From: an uncultured bacterium
GTDB taxonomy: Bacteria > Bacteroidota > Bacteroidia > Bacteroidales > Marinifilaceae
DNA length: 13,431 nt
Reading direction: 5' to 3'
NCBI GenBank assembly: GCA_905215395.1
Contig: CAJMQA010000063.1
Coordinates: 1-13,431, forward strand
Shown here: piece after piece, positions 6,988-13,431 of the stretch
Layout of the letters: the number at the start of each line of letters is the position of its first letter
Numbering within the stretch: the first letter of the stretch is position 1
Notes under the pieces: model-generated
Database searches by the model: none
What the model was told of the DNA's origin: nothing
What the model saw: the letters and a program-made list of their open reading frames with translations, nothing else
Position numbers and translations under genes: made by a program

Positions 6988-9480
6988 TTAGAAATTCAAA
7001 TAAACCGAGAAATTGACCGCAAAATTCTGTACATCCTGCCCCGGCCGGCTTTCCCGGTGGGTCAAACGCCAGATTGCATCAATCCGGAAGATCCGGAAAA
7101 TATTTTCAATTCCTACTCCCGCTTCAAAATAAGGCTTCGATACAGAAGTCATACCCTGTGGGAAAAGCAGGATAGCCTTTGTGTCCGGCAGACTACCATT
7201 ATTTTTATCGGCCAAAGTCCCGATTAAACCTTTAAATACAAAAACCTCTCTCCATCTCAATTTTTTCATCAAAGGAATCTTTCCCAGAAAAAAACCTTTA
7301 AAATGATGTTCCCAGAAAAAAGCCAGCCATTTGTCGGAAGCAAATTCATAGTAATTCATACAGGAAAAAGCATAAGGATCATAAAAATAAGTAGCATTTC
7401 CTTCATGGAGTTTCAGCAAGGGATAGGGAACTTTTCCGAATATTTTGCCTCCGGTCAGTACCATATTCGATTTACCGAAAGGAGAAACCGGAAAATCATA
7501 ATTTATAGAACCTACCACCCGGTAAAATTCGTAATCATTCTTAAATATTCCCTTGACTCCCATAGCCAGATCCAATCCCAATATCGGATAATCAGACCCC
7601 ATACTATATTTATCGAAAGCTTTCCGGATAACAATCTCATTCTTAGACAGACGCGTATTCAAACGCAATATTGTGGACTGAATAGAGGGCATAACACTCC
7701 CATCCGGTTTCAGGAAAGGCACAAACGGAGACGAAAAAATATCCCTGACCTGTACTCCCAGTGTATTGGTTACCCCTTGCCTCCATTCCTGCTCAAAATT
7801 CATATCCAGTTGGTTCACCATACTCAGACGGTCGTTATCTCCCCTGGAAAATATGGAACTCAGAATATTCCCTTCTGTAAAAGCTCCCATTCCGGCCCCC
7901 AATTGTACAACATCATGTTTAAAGGACACTGACAACCTGGAAGTCGGTAAATCACTGAAAGAATAATCAAAACCTCCTGCTCCTTTTAACCTCCGGTCTT
8001 TCGTACCATAGGCTCCGTATCCGTATAGCCGGATTTTCCGGCTAAAATCTGTGGTTGTCCGAACCCCGAGCTGAAACCGGGCTCCTTCCTGTTTATTGAA
8101 ACTGATCAGTTTATAATAAGGTCCCCACTCCACATACTCAGTATCATAATATCCCCCGAAAATCATCGAAACAATGGTATAAATATTCTGATACAAAGGC
8201 ACATTCTTGATGGAGTCTACCATATTATAGATCTGTTTTTCTTTGGGGCTCAATGCAAACGGACGTATTGTATCCCAATATTTATCATCATTTTTCAGGA
8301 CATCACTATGAATAATCACGTCATTATCCATCTTCAGAACCTCCCGGGGAATCTGAGGATTCAGTTGTACCTCAGAATAATCGATCTGCCTGTGTCCTAA
8401 AAAGGAGAGCAATTTGGCAGAATCGGACATTACCAGGGAAAAATCGGCAAAAATCTTATCCTGTTTCGGGAACCAGGTGGAATCATTAAGCAGTTGGTTC
8501 TGATTTTCGAGAACCAGATGCCTGATCCAGTTTACATTCAATCCCTTTACCATCTTCACCTGTGCAGACTGCAAAGCCCAGGTCATTGAATCAATACTCA
8601 CCTCCCCGTCCAATACCGGAGTTGAAAAAGCTTTAGGATGAAAACGGATTTTATAGGTTTTTCGTCCGTTGATCTGCAGGCTGTCTACCAAATAATACTT
8701 ATAAAATAACAACCCGTGATCGGACAGAGGACTTGCAAAACGAACTTCGAAAATATCAATGTAATTATCGTAAAGGTTAACATTGACATGCAAATGCCCG
8801 GTAAACTGAGCCAGCGTATAATCTTCCTCTATCCCGGAGATCCGGCTCGCTTTCACAATTTCACGCGATAAAGCCGGAGATTTCCGGAAATAATAATCAG
8901 CAGAAGCCTCTGAAATCATGATAGGCAAAAAAGGTTTGCCTGTGATAGCAGAAGTATCCATATGATCAAACACAAATCCAAAGTTCTTCTGTAGTTTTTT
9001 ATTTTTGAATCCCGGTTTGAAATTCGTCATATCCAGCTCCATCTTAGTATATGTCTTACAATAATACTCAGAAAAATGGGACGGACTGTTTTTTGCTTTA
9101 TTTTTACTTACATTTTTAAGAATAGCATGTGCAGGATTTTCTCCGGGAGTAACTTTTACCTCGTCCAGGTCAATGGTTTGAGGCTCCAGTTTAAAATCCA
9201 CAGTATTATAGGCAGATTTGATGATTTTTACCTTCTGCGGGAGATAACCTATAAATGAAACCTGTAACTCAGACACCTCCTCCCGTGTTTCCAGAAAATA
9301 ATTACCATCAAAATCAGTAGTCATTCCCACTGTAGTACCTGTAAAAAACACATTGACCAAAGGTAATACTTCACCTGTTTTTGCATCCGTAACCCTTCCT
9401 TTTACACGGGTACTTTGTGCAAATACAGATGAACTAATTAAAGCGAATATAATAATAAACAGAAATGTTTTTATCTGCAT
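6988..9480 (-). CDS. DUF5686 outer-membrane protein with carboxypeptidase-regulatory-like domain
   Basis: Function unknown; a Bacteroidota family of outer-membrane barrels. Residues 1-21 form a signal peptide ending SSVFAQ. About 25-98 is a carboxypeptidase-regulatory-like beta domain (RVKGRVTDAKTGEVLPLVNV, then a TTDFDGNYFL turn). A DLDEVKVTPGENPAHAIL segment (104-121) marks the start of the DUF5686 region, which runs to the C-terminus as alternating beta strands and ends in NFSVYLNF with a terminal Phe, as in outer-membrane barrels. The 830-residue length is normal. The N-terminal domain resembles that of SusC proteins, but there is no plug or STN domain, so it is not a TonB-dependent transporter. 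The gene starts 10 bases after the kdsD stop, with a Shine-Dalgarno-like AAGGAT next to the ATG, so the two are surely co-transcribed. Confidence 0.9.
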   Translation of the reverse strand: MQIKTFLFIIIFALISSSVFAQSTRVKGRVTDAKTGEVLPLVNVFFTGTTVGMTTDFDGNYFLETREEVSELQVSFIGYLPQKVKIIKSAYNTVDFKLEPQTIDLDEVKVTPGENPAHAILKNVSKNKAKNSPSHFSEYYCKTYTKMELDMTNFKPGFKNKKLQKNFGFVFDHMDTSAITGKPFLPIMISEASADYYFRKSPALSREIVKASRISGIEEDYTLAQFTGHLHVNVNLYDNYIDIFEVRFASPLSDHGLLFYKYYLVDSLQINGRKTYKIRFHPKAFSTPVLDGEVSIDSMTWALQSAQVKMVKGLNVNWIRHLVLENQNQLLNDSTWFPKQDKIFADFSLVMSDSAKLLSFLGHRQIDYSEVQLNPQIPREVLKMDNDVIIHSDVLKNDDKYWDTIRPFALSPKEKQIYNMVDSIKNVPLYQNIYTIVSMIFGGYYDTEYVEWGPYYKLISFNKQEGARFQLGVRTTTDFSRKIRLYGYGAYGTKDRRLKGAGGFDYSFSDLPTSRLSVSFKHDVVQLGAGMGAFTEGNILSSIFSRGDNDRLSMVNQLDMNFEQEWRQGVTNTLGVQVRDIFSSPFVPFLKPDGSVMPSIQSTILRLNTRLSKNEIVIRKAFDKYSMGSDYPILGLDLAMGVKGIFKNDYEFYRVVGSINYDFPVSPFGKSNMVLTGGKIFGKVPYPLLKLHEGNATYFYDPYAFSCMNYYEFASDKWLAFFWEHHFKGFFLGKIPLMKKLRWREVFVFKGLIGTLADKNNGSLPDTKAILLFPQGMTSVSKPYFEAGVGIENIFRIFRIDAIWRLTHRESRPGQDVQNFAVNFSVYLNF

Positions 9481-9490
9481 ATCCTTATAA

Positions 9491-10456
9491 CTAAACGACT
9501 CCTTCCCTCAGAATATCGTGAATATGAACCATTCCTTTATATACATTATCTTCAGTTATTACGATCAGTTGCGTAATACTGTTCTCCTCCATTTTCTGAA
9601 AAGCATTATAGGCCAGTTCGTCCTCAGAAATAGTCTTGGGAGCAGCAGACATAATATCTTTAGCCTTCAATCCATCCACATCAGCATATTTCTCCAGCAT
9701 ACGTCTCAGGTCTCCATCAGTCACAATGCCCAACAGATGCTTACTTTCATCCGTTACAGCAACAGCTCCCAACCGCCCTCCGGACATTTCCAGAATCACC
9801 TTACGGATATCATCTTCCAAAGATACACAAGGCGTATTTCCGTTGTCATAAACGTCGGAAACCCGTGTGTATAAACGTTTTCCCAAAGATCCTCCCGGAT
9901 GATATCTGGCAAAATCCCTGCTGGAGAAACTGCGGCATTGTATCAGACAAATCGCCAGAGCATCCCCCAATACCAATTGAGCAGTTGTAGAATTGGTCGG
10001 AGCCAGATTATTGGGGCAGGCCTCCCGTTCCACCTGAGCTTTCAATATATATGCTGCATTTTTAGCCAGAAAAGAATCGGTATTCGACACCATAGCCACA
10101 ATTTTTTCATTTCCCACATTCCGGATCAAAGGCACCAATACTTTGATCTCCGGAGTATTTCCGCTCTTAGAGATACAAATCACGACATCATCGTGGCAAA
10201 TCATTCCCAAATCCCCATGGATAGCATCCGCCGCATGCATAAAAACCGAAGGAGTACCCGTAGAATTCAATGTTGCAACAATTTTCTGGGCAATAATAGC
10301 ACTTTTTCCTATACCGGTTACAATAACACGTCCTTTACTTTGGTAGATCAATTGGACCACTTTTTCAAAATCGTCATCTATATAATCGGCTAAATTCTGT
10401 ATAGCCAATGCTTCGTCAGCAATCACTTTTTTTGCAATAGCCTTGATATCAACCAT
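9491..10456 (-). CDS. kdsD: D-arabinose-5-phosphate isomerase (KdsD/KpsF family)
   Basis: Converts D-ribulose 5-phosphate to D-arabinose 5-phosphate, the first committed step to Kdo, the inner-core sugar of lipopolysaccharide. The SIS sugar-isomerase domain covers about 30-195, with GIGKSAIIAQK (48-58), SKSGNTPEI (96-104), EREACPNNLAPTNST (143-157) and YHPGGSLGKRL (185-195). Lys51, Glu103, Glu145 and His186 align with the residues reported as catalytic in E. coli KdsD. Two CBS domains follow (about 205-258 and 268-321). The start at ATG 10456 gives 321 residues, the family norm. The frame stays open to an ATG at 10585, but the extra 43 residues look non-coding and begin upstream of the likely promoter at 10564-10571. 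It leads an operon with the DUF5686 gene and is divergent from recQ. Confidence 0.93.
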   Translation of the reverse strand: MVDIKAIAKKVIADEALAIQNLADYIDDDFEKVVQLIYQSKGRVIVTGIGKSAIIAQKIVATLNSTGTPSVFMHAADAIHGDLGMICHDDVVICISKSGNTPEIKVLVPLIRNVGNEKIVAMVSNTDSFLAKNAAYILKAQVEREACPNNLAPTNSTTAQLVLGDALAICLIQCRSFSSRDFARYHPGGSLGKRLYTRVSDVYDNGNTPCVSLEDDIRKVILEMSGGRLGAVAVTDESKHLLGIVTDGDLRRMLEKYADVDGLKAKDIMSAAPKTISEDELAYNAFQKMEENSITQLIVITEDNVYKGMVHIHDILREGVV

Positions 10457-10563
10457 TTCAATTTTTATTTTAAAATATTTCTCAAACAATAGACAATATT
10501 TATGCCAAAAAAAGTCTGAAAAATTATTGTTACACAATTTTTTTCCTATAACTTTACTAATGG

Positions 10564-10571
10564 CAAAAGTA
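10564..10571 (-). promoter_or_regulatory. -7 promoter element for the kdsD operon
   Basis: The minus strand reads TACTTTTG, an exact TAnnTTTG match, giving a leader of about 100 bases before the kdsD ATG at 10456. No clear -33 element is visible. It lies downstream of the alternative ATG at 10585, which supports the shorter KdsD start. Confidence 0.45.
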
Positions 10572-10582
10572 CCATTTTTTGT

Positions 10583-10616
10583 CATTTATTGACCCAGGTG
10601 TTCATAACATTTATTG
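10583..10616. repeat. Two direct copies of CATTTATTG between the divergent kdsD and recQ promoters
   Basis: Identical 9-base copies occupy 10583-10591 and 10608-10616, 25 bases apart start to start. They sit exactly between the two opposing promoter matches, where a shared regulator would bind. The motif is short and AT-rich, so chance is possible. Confidence 0.35.
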
Positions 10617-10626
10617 TGCCATTTTG

Positions 10627-10656
10627 TTTGTTCATACAAATTAAGTTATAAATTTG
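10627..10656 (+). promoter_or_regulatory. recQ promoter (-33 and -7 elements)
   Basis: TTTG at 10627-10630 and TAAATTTG at 10649-10656 match the Bacteroidota -33 and TAnnTTTG -7 elements with an 18-base spacer, the best promoter in the window. Transcription would start near 10662, giving a leader of about 40 bases. The -33 element is one arm of an inverted repeat TTTGT/ACAAA (10627-10631/10636-10640). At the probable transcript start, TCCCT (10661-10665) and AGGGG (10671-10675) can form a small stem. Confidence 0.6.
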
Positions 10657-10700
10657 CAGCTCCCTCAAAAAGGGGTGTGCGAAATATATTAATTAATACA

Positions 10701-12887
10701 ATGGGATTGCAGATTGATTTACACGCAAAATTAAAGGAGTATTTTGGCTTTGATCACTTTAAAGGTAATCAGGAAGCCATTATTAAGAATGTGCTGGCAG
10801 GAAATAACACATTTGTATTAATGCCGACAGGGGGAGGAAAATCATTGTGTTACCAATTACCGGCTTTGCTTTTAGAGGGTACCGCTATCATCATTTCGCC
10901 ATTGATTGCACTGATGAAGAATCAGGTAGATGCTATGCGTTCATTTTCAGAAGCAGAGGGGATAGCTCATTTTCTGAACTCCTCTCTGACTAAAAACGAA
11001 ATATTAAGCGTCAAAGAAGATATTTTAAACGGAAAGACCAAAATGTTATACGTAGCTCCGGAGTCTCTGACCAAGGAAAGCAACGTTGAATTTCTGAAAA
11101 AAATAAAAATTTCATTCTTCGCCGTCGATGAGGCACATTGTATTTCTGAATGGGGACATGATTTCCGGACAGAATACCGGAAGATCCGGCCCATTGTTGA
11201 AGAAATCGGGAAAGCCCCGATCATTGCCCTAACGGCGACAGCCACCCCGAAAGTACAGAACGACATCCAGAAAAATCTGGACATGATGGACGCTCAGGTC
11301 TTCAAATCTTCTTTCAACCGCGCCAATCTTTACTACGAAGTACGTCCCAAACAAGGAGATGTAACAAAAGATATCATCAAATTCATCAAAAATCACGAAG
11401 GGAAATCCGGTATCATCTATTGCCTGAGCCGTAAAAAAGTAGAAGAACTGGCAGAGGTATTGTGTATAAACGGCATCAAAGCAGCTCCTTACCATGCAGG
11501 AATGGACGCCTCAACCCGGAGTGCCAACCAGGATAAATTCCTGATGGAAGAAGTGGATGTCATTGTGGCAACCATTGCTTTCGGAATGGGAATCGACAAA
11601 CCGGATGTCCGTTTTGTCATCCATTACGATATACCGAAAAGCCTGGAGGGTTACTATCAGGAAACAGGACGGGCCGGACGGGATGGCGGTGAAGGTATTT
11701 GTCTGACTTATTACAGTTACAAGGACATCCAGAAACTGGAAAAATTCATGCAGGGGAAACCTATTGCAGAGCAGGAAATCGGGAAACAATTGTTGATGGA
11801 AACAGTGGCTTATGCGGAAACCTCGCTCTGCCGCCGGAAAGTTCTTTTGCACTACTTCGGAGAAACTTATGAAGAAGAAAACTGTGGTTGTTGCGACAAT
11901 TGTCTCTATCCCAAAAAAGAATTCGAAGGTATGGATTATATGGTAGACGCACTTGCCTTGGTAAGTGAGGTTAAAGAAAAGTTTAAAATAGAACACTTAG
12001 TTAATATTCTGATCGGAGAAGCCGACACAGCTGTTAAATCATATAAACATGACAAACTGGAATTGTTCGGTTCCGGCTCAGAAAAAAGCCGCCAATTCTG
12101 GACAATGGTGTATCGCCGCGCTTTGGTGAACTCATTCATAGAAAAAGATATAGAACAGTATGGAGTCATAAAACTGACTGAAGAAGGCCAGAAATTTTTG
12201 GATAACCCTAAAAGTTTTATGCTGATGGAAGATCATAATTTTGACGAAAACGAAGAAGAAGAAGAAAAGATTCAGGAGAAAGGCGGAGTTTCTGCGCTGG
12301 ATAGCACTTTGTTCGCCATTCTGAAAGATCTGCGTAAGAAAATAGCCAAAACCAATAATCTGCCTCCTTATGTCATCTTCCAGGATCCTTCTCTGGAAGA
12401 TATGTGTACCAACTATCCGATCACGCTGGAAGAATTAGCCAACATCCAGGGGGTTGGAGCCGGAAAAGCTCAGAAATACGGAAAAGAGTTTGTTGAAATC
12501 ATCAAACAATACGTCGAAGACAACGAAATTGAACGGGCACAGGATATGGTGGTAAAAACCGTTGCCAACAAATCCAAATTCAAAGTATACATCATCCAGA
12601 ATATTGACCGGCAGATCGATCTGGAAGATATTGCTTCTGCCCTGAATCTCTCTTTTGACGAATTGATCAAAGAAATGGAAGCCATTGTCTTCTCTGGCAC
12701 CAAACTAAATATCGACTATTACCTCAACCAGATACTGGACGACGAACAACAACAGGAAATTCTGGGGTATTTCATGGAAGCTTCTTCGGACAATATTTCC
12801 GAAGCCTTTGATGAATTTGAAGGGGACTACGCAGAAGAAGATTTACGGTTGATGCGCCTGAAACTGCATTCCAAACACGGTAATTAA
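10701..12887 (+). CDS. recQ: ATP-dependent DNA helicase RecQ
   Basis: 3'-to-5' superfamily 2 helicase acting in recombination and replication-fork repair. Motifs in order: Walker A PTGGGKS (42-48), ISPLIALM (65-72), DEAH (143-146) with the aromatic-rich loop WGHDF, TATATP (178-183), motifs IV-VI including FGMGIDKPDV and QETGRAGRD (320-328), the zinc site Cys377, Cys395, Cys398, Cys401, and the RQC winged-helix domain (about 405-500). An acidic linker (515-522) follows, then the HRDC domain (about 534-606) and a C-terminal helical region (about 620-728). The total of 728 residues is longer than E. coli RecQ (about 610), as usual in Bacteroidota. ATG 10701 was chosen because it starts just before the conserved N-terminus. 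A frame open to 10614 would add an unlikely Cys/Ser-rich leader and begin upstream of the promoter. Confidence 0.96.
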   Translation: MGLQIDLHAKLKEYFGFDHFKGNQEAIIKNVLAGNNTFVLMPTGGGKSLCYQLPALLLEGTAIIISPLIALMKNQVDAMRSFSEAEGIAHFLNSSLTKNEILSVKEDILNGKTKMLYVAPESLTKESNVEFLKKIKISFFAVDEAHCISEWGHDFRTEYRKIRPIVEEIGKAPIIALTATATPKVQNDIQKNLDMMDAQVFKSSFNRANLYYEVRPKQGDVTKDIIKFIKNHEGKSGIIYCLSRKKVEELAEVLCINGIKAAPYHAGMDASTRSANQDKFLMEEVDVIVATIAFGMGIDKPDVRFVIHYDIPKSLEGYYQETGRAGRDGGEGICLTYYSYKDIQKLEKFMQGKPIAEQEIGKQLLMETVAYAETSLCRRKVLLHYFGETYEEENCGCCDNCLYPKKEFEGMDYMVDALALVSEVKEKFKIEHLVNILIGEADTAVKSYKHDKLELFGSGSEKSRQFWTMVYRRALVNSFIEKDIEQYGVIKLTEEGQKFLDNPKSFMLMEDHNFDENEEEEEKIQEKGGVSALDSTLFAILKDLRKKIAKTNNLPPYVIFQDPSLEDMCTNYPITLEELANIQGVGAGKAQKYGKEFVEIIKQYVEDNEIERAQDMVVKTVANKSKFKVYIIQNIDRQIDLEDIASALNLSFDELIKEMEAIVFSGTKLNIDYYLNQILDDEQQQEILGYFMEASSDNISEAFDEFEGDYAEEDLRLMRLKLHSKHGN

Positions 12888-12901
12888 TAAAATACATTTC
12901 A

Positions 12902-12939
12902 GAGAAAGGTGTCAGGAAGATTTCCCGGACACCTTTCTC
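12902..12939. terminator. Strong bidirectional hairpin between recQ and the acetyltransferase gene
   Basis: The arms GAGAAAGGTGTC (12902-12913) and GACACCTTTCTC (12928-12939) pair perfectly over 12 bp. The loop can pair further through GGAA (12915-12918) and TTCC (12922-12925). The hairpin fills the 57-base gap between the converging stops of recQ (12887) and the GNAT gene (12945). The T-runs are poor: AAAATTTAT follows on the plus strand and CTGAAATG on the minus strand. It is therefore either a weak-tract bidirectional terminator or a 3'-end stability element. Confidence 0.75.
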
Positions 12940-12944
12940 AAAAT

Positions 12945-13431
12945 TTATCCTTTCATTTTATCTACCGAACGCACAAATGGTATATCGTCACGGAATAATT
13001 TCCGGTAAGTAACATGTGTTTTACATGCAGTAGCACCAAGATACCCCATTAAATGTACCATAGGAGGATTAAAATCACCCACCCAATTCATTTCCAAATA
13101 TTTATATTCCCGGTTTTGTTCAATGATCCGCTCCGTAAAGCGCTTGATCATAGCAGCCTCAACCCCTTTCCCCTGAAATTCAGGAACAACCCCGAATAGC
13201 TGCCCCAAAGCGACATCTATCTTCCGGATATGGCGGTAATACATAAATTTCAGCATTCCTAACAGGTTCATCTTCCCATTCAAATGTTTTACCGCCTGAT
13301 TCAGTTCCGGAAACATCAGGAAGAAACCTATCGGCTGCTCTTTATAAAAAGCAAAATAAATCAGGTCTTTATCAATGATCGGCTGCAAACTTTTATAGAT
13401 AGTCTCCACCTGTTCCCGGGTAATACCGTCC
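12945..13431 (-). CDS. GNAT-like acetyltransferase domain protein, 5' part missing at the window edge
   Basis: About 161 C-terminal residues are visible; the frame is open to the right edge, so the true start lies outside. A GTG at 13409 could be read as a start, but the codons upstream of it (DGITREQ) fit the protein, so I treat it as internal. The stretch from DLIYFAFYKEQPIGFFLMFPE through LFGVVPEFQGKGVEAAMI carries the acetyl-CoA-binding Q-G-K-G turn of GNAT enzymes. The whole resembles longer (about 370-380 residue) hypothetical acetyltransferases that I recall from Bacteroidales. The substrate is unknown. It converges on recQ over a shared hairpin. Confidence 0.75.
   Translation of the reverse strand, partial: DGITREQVETIYKSLQPIIDKDLIYFAFYKEQPIGFFLMFPELNQAVKHLNGKMNLLGMLKFMYYRHIRKIDVALGQLFGVVPEFQGKGVEAAMIKRFTERIIEQNREYKYLEMNWVGDFNPPMVHLMGYLGATACKTHVTYRKLFRDDIPFVRSVDKMKG

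Noticed and set aside
6956..6990. Weak stem followed by a T-run after the DUF5686 stop
   Set aside because: Only 4 bp pair cleanly, and the T-run is better explained as part of the lptB promoter.
7303..7932. 209-codon plus-strand frame opposite the DUF5686 gene
   Set aside because: It lies wholly antisense within a gene with clear family features, and its translation has no recognisable domain.
9899..10393. 164-codon plus-strand frame opposite kdsD
   Set aside because: Antisense shadow of a strongly conserved enzyme; no domain is recognisable in its translation.
10457..10585. N-terminal extension of KdsD to an ATG at 10585
   Set aside because: The 43 extra residues do not resemble the family, and they would begin upstream of the likely transcription start.
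10614..10700. N-terminal extension of RecQ to an ATG at 10614
   Set aside because: The added residues are unlike RecQ N-termini, and the codon lies upstream of the promoter at 10627-10656.

Overview
The window is a piece of a Bacteroidota chromosome, most likely of the order Bacteroidales. The evidence is an outer-membrane SusC/RagA transporter with an N-terminal signalling (STN) domain next to an ECF sigma factor and a FecR-type anti-sigma factor, a DUF5686 outer-membrane protein, a long-form RecQ, start codons mostly without a Shine-Dalgarno sequence, and several good matches to the Bacteroidota -7 element TAnnTTTG. The genus cannot be named from this sequence. No tRNA, rRNA, CRISPR array, insertion sequence, integrase or phage gene was seen. 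Most genes here are ordinary core or glycan-uptake genes, and I found no convincing undescribed system.

Left part (1-4670, minus strand, read right to left): ECF sigma factor, then FecR anti-sigma factor, then SusC-like TonB-dependent transporter. This is a trans-envelope signalling and uptake module. A substrate bound by the SusC barrel would be reported through its STN domain to the periplasmic part of FecR, which releases the sigma factor to transcribe the uptake genes. The SusC frame stops at 27-29, before the last strands of the barrel. The few bases beyond the stop look like a corrupted continuation of the SusC gene, so the break may be a sequence-end artefact or a real lesion. Both gene junctions of this operon, and the susC leader, carry hairpins.

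Centre (4671-6161): a 357-base AT-rich gene-free stretch, then a plus-strand M20D amidohydrolase with its own -7 element.

Right-centre (6200-10456, minus strand): kdsD (arabinose-5-phosphate isomerase, first step of Kdo synthesis), a DUF5686 outer-membrane barrel protein 10 bases downstream, and lptB (ATPase of LPS export) 56 bases further on with its own promoter match. Two of these three genes belong to lipopolysaccharide biogenesis, which makes the DUF5686 protein a candidate for a related envelope job.

Right end (10457-13431): a divergent control region with opposing promoters for kdsD and recQ, the recQ helicase gene, a strong hairpin shared by converging genes, and the 3' part of a GNAT-like acetyltransferase gene that runs off the window.
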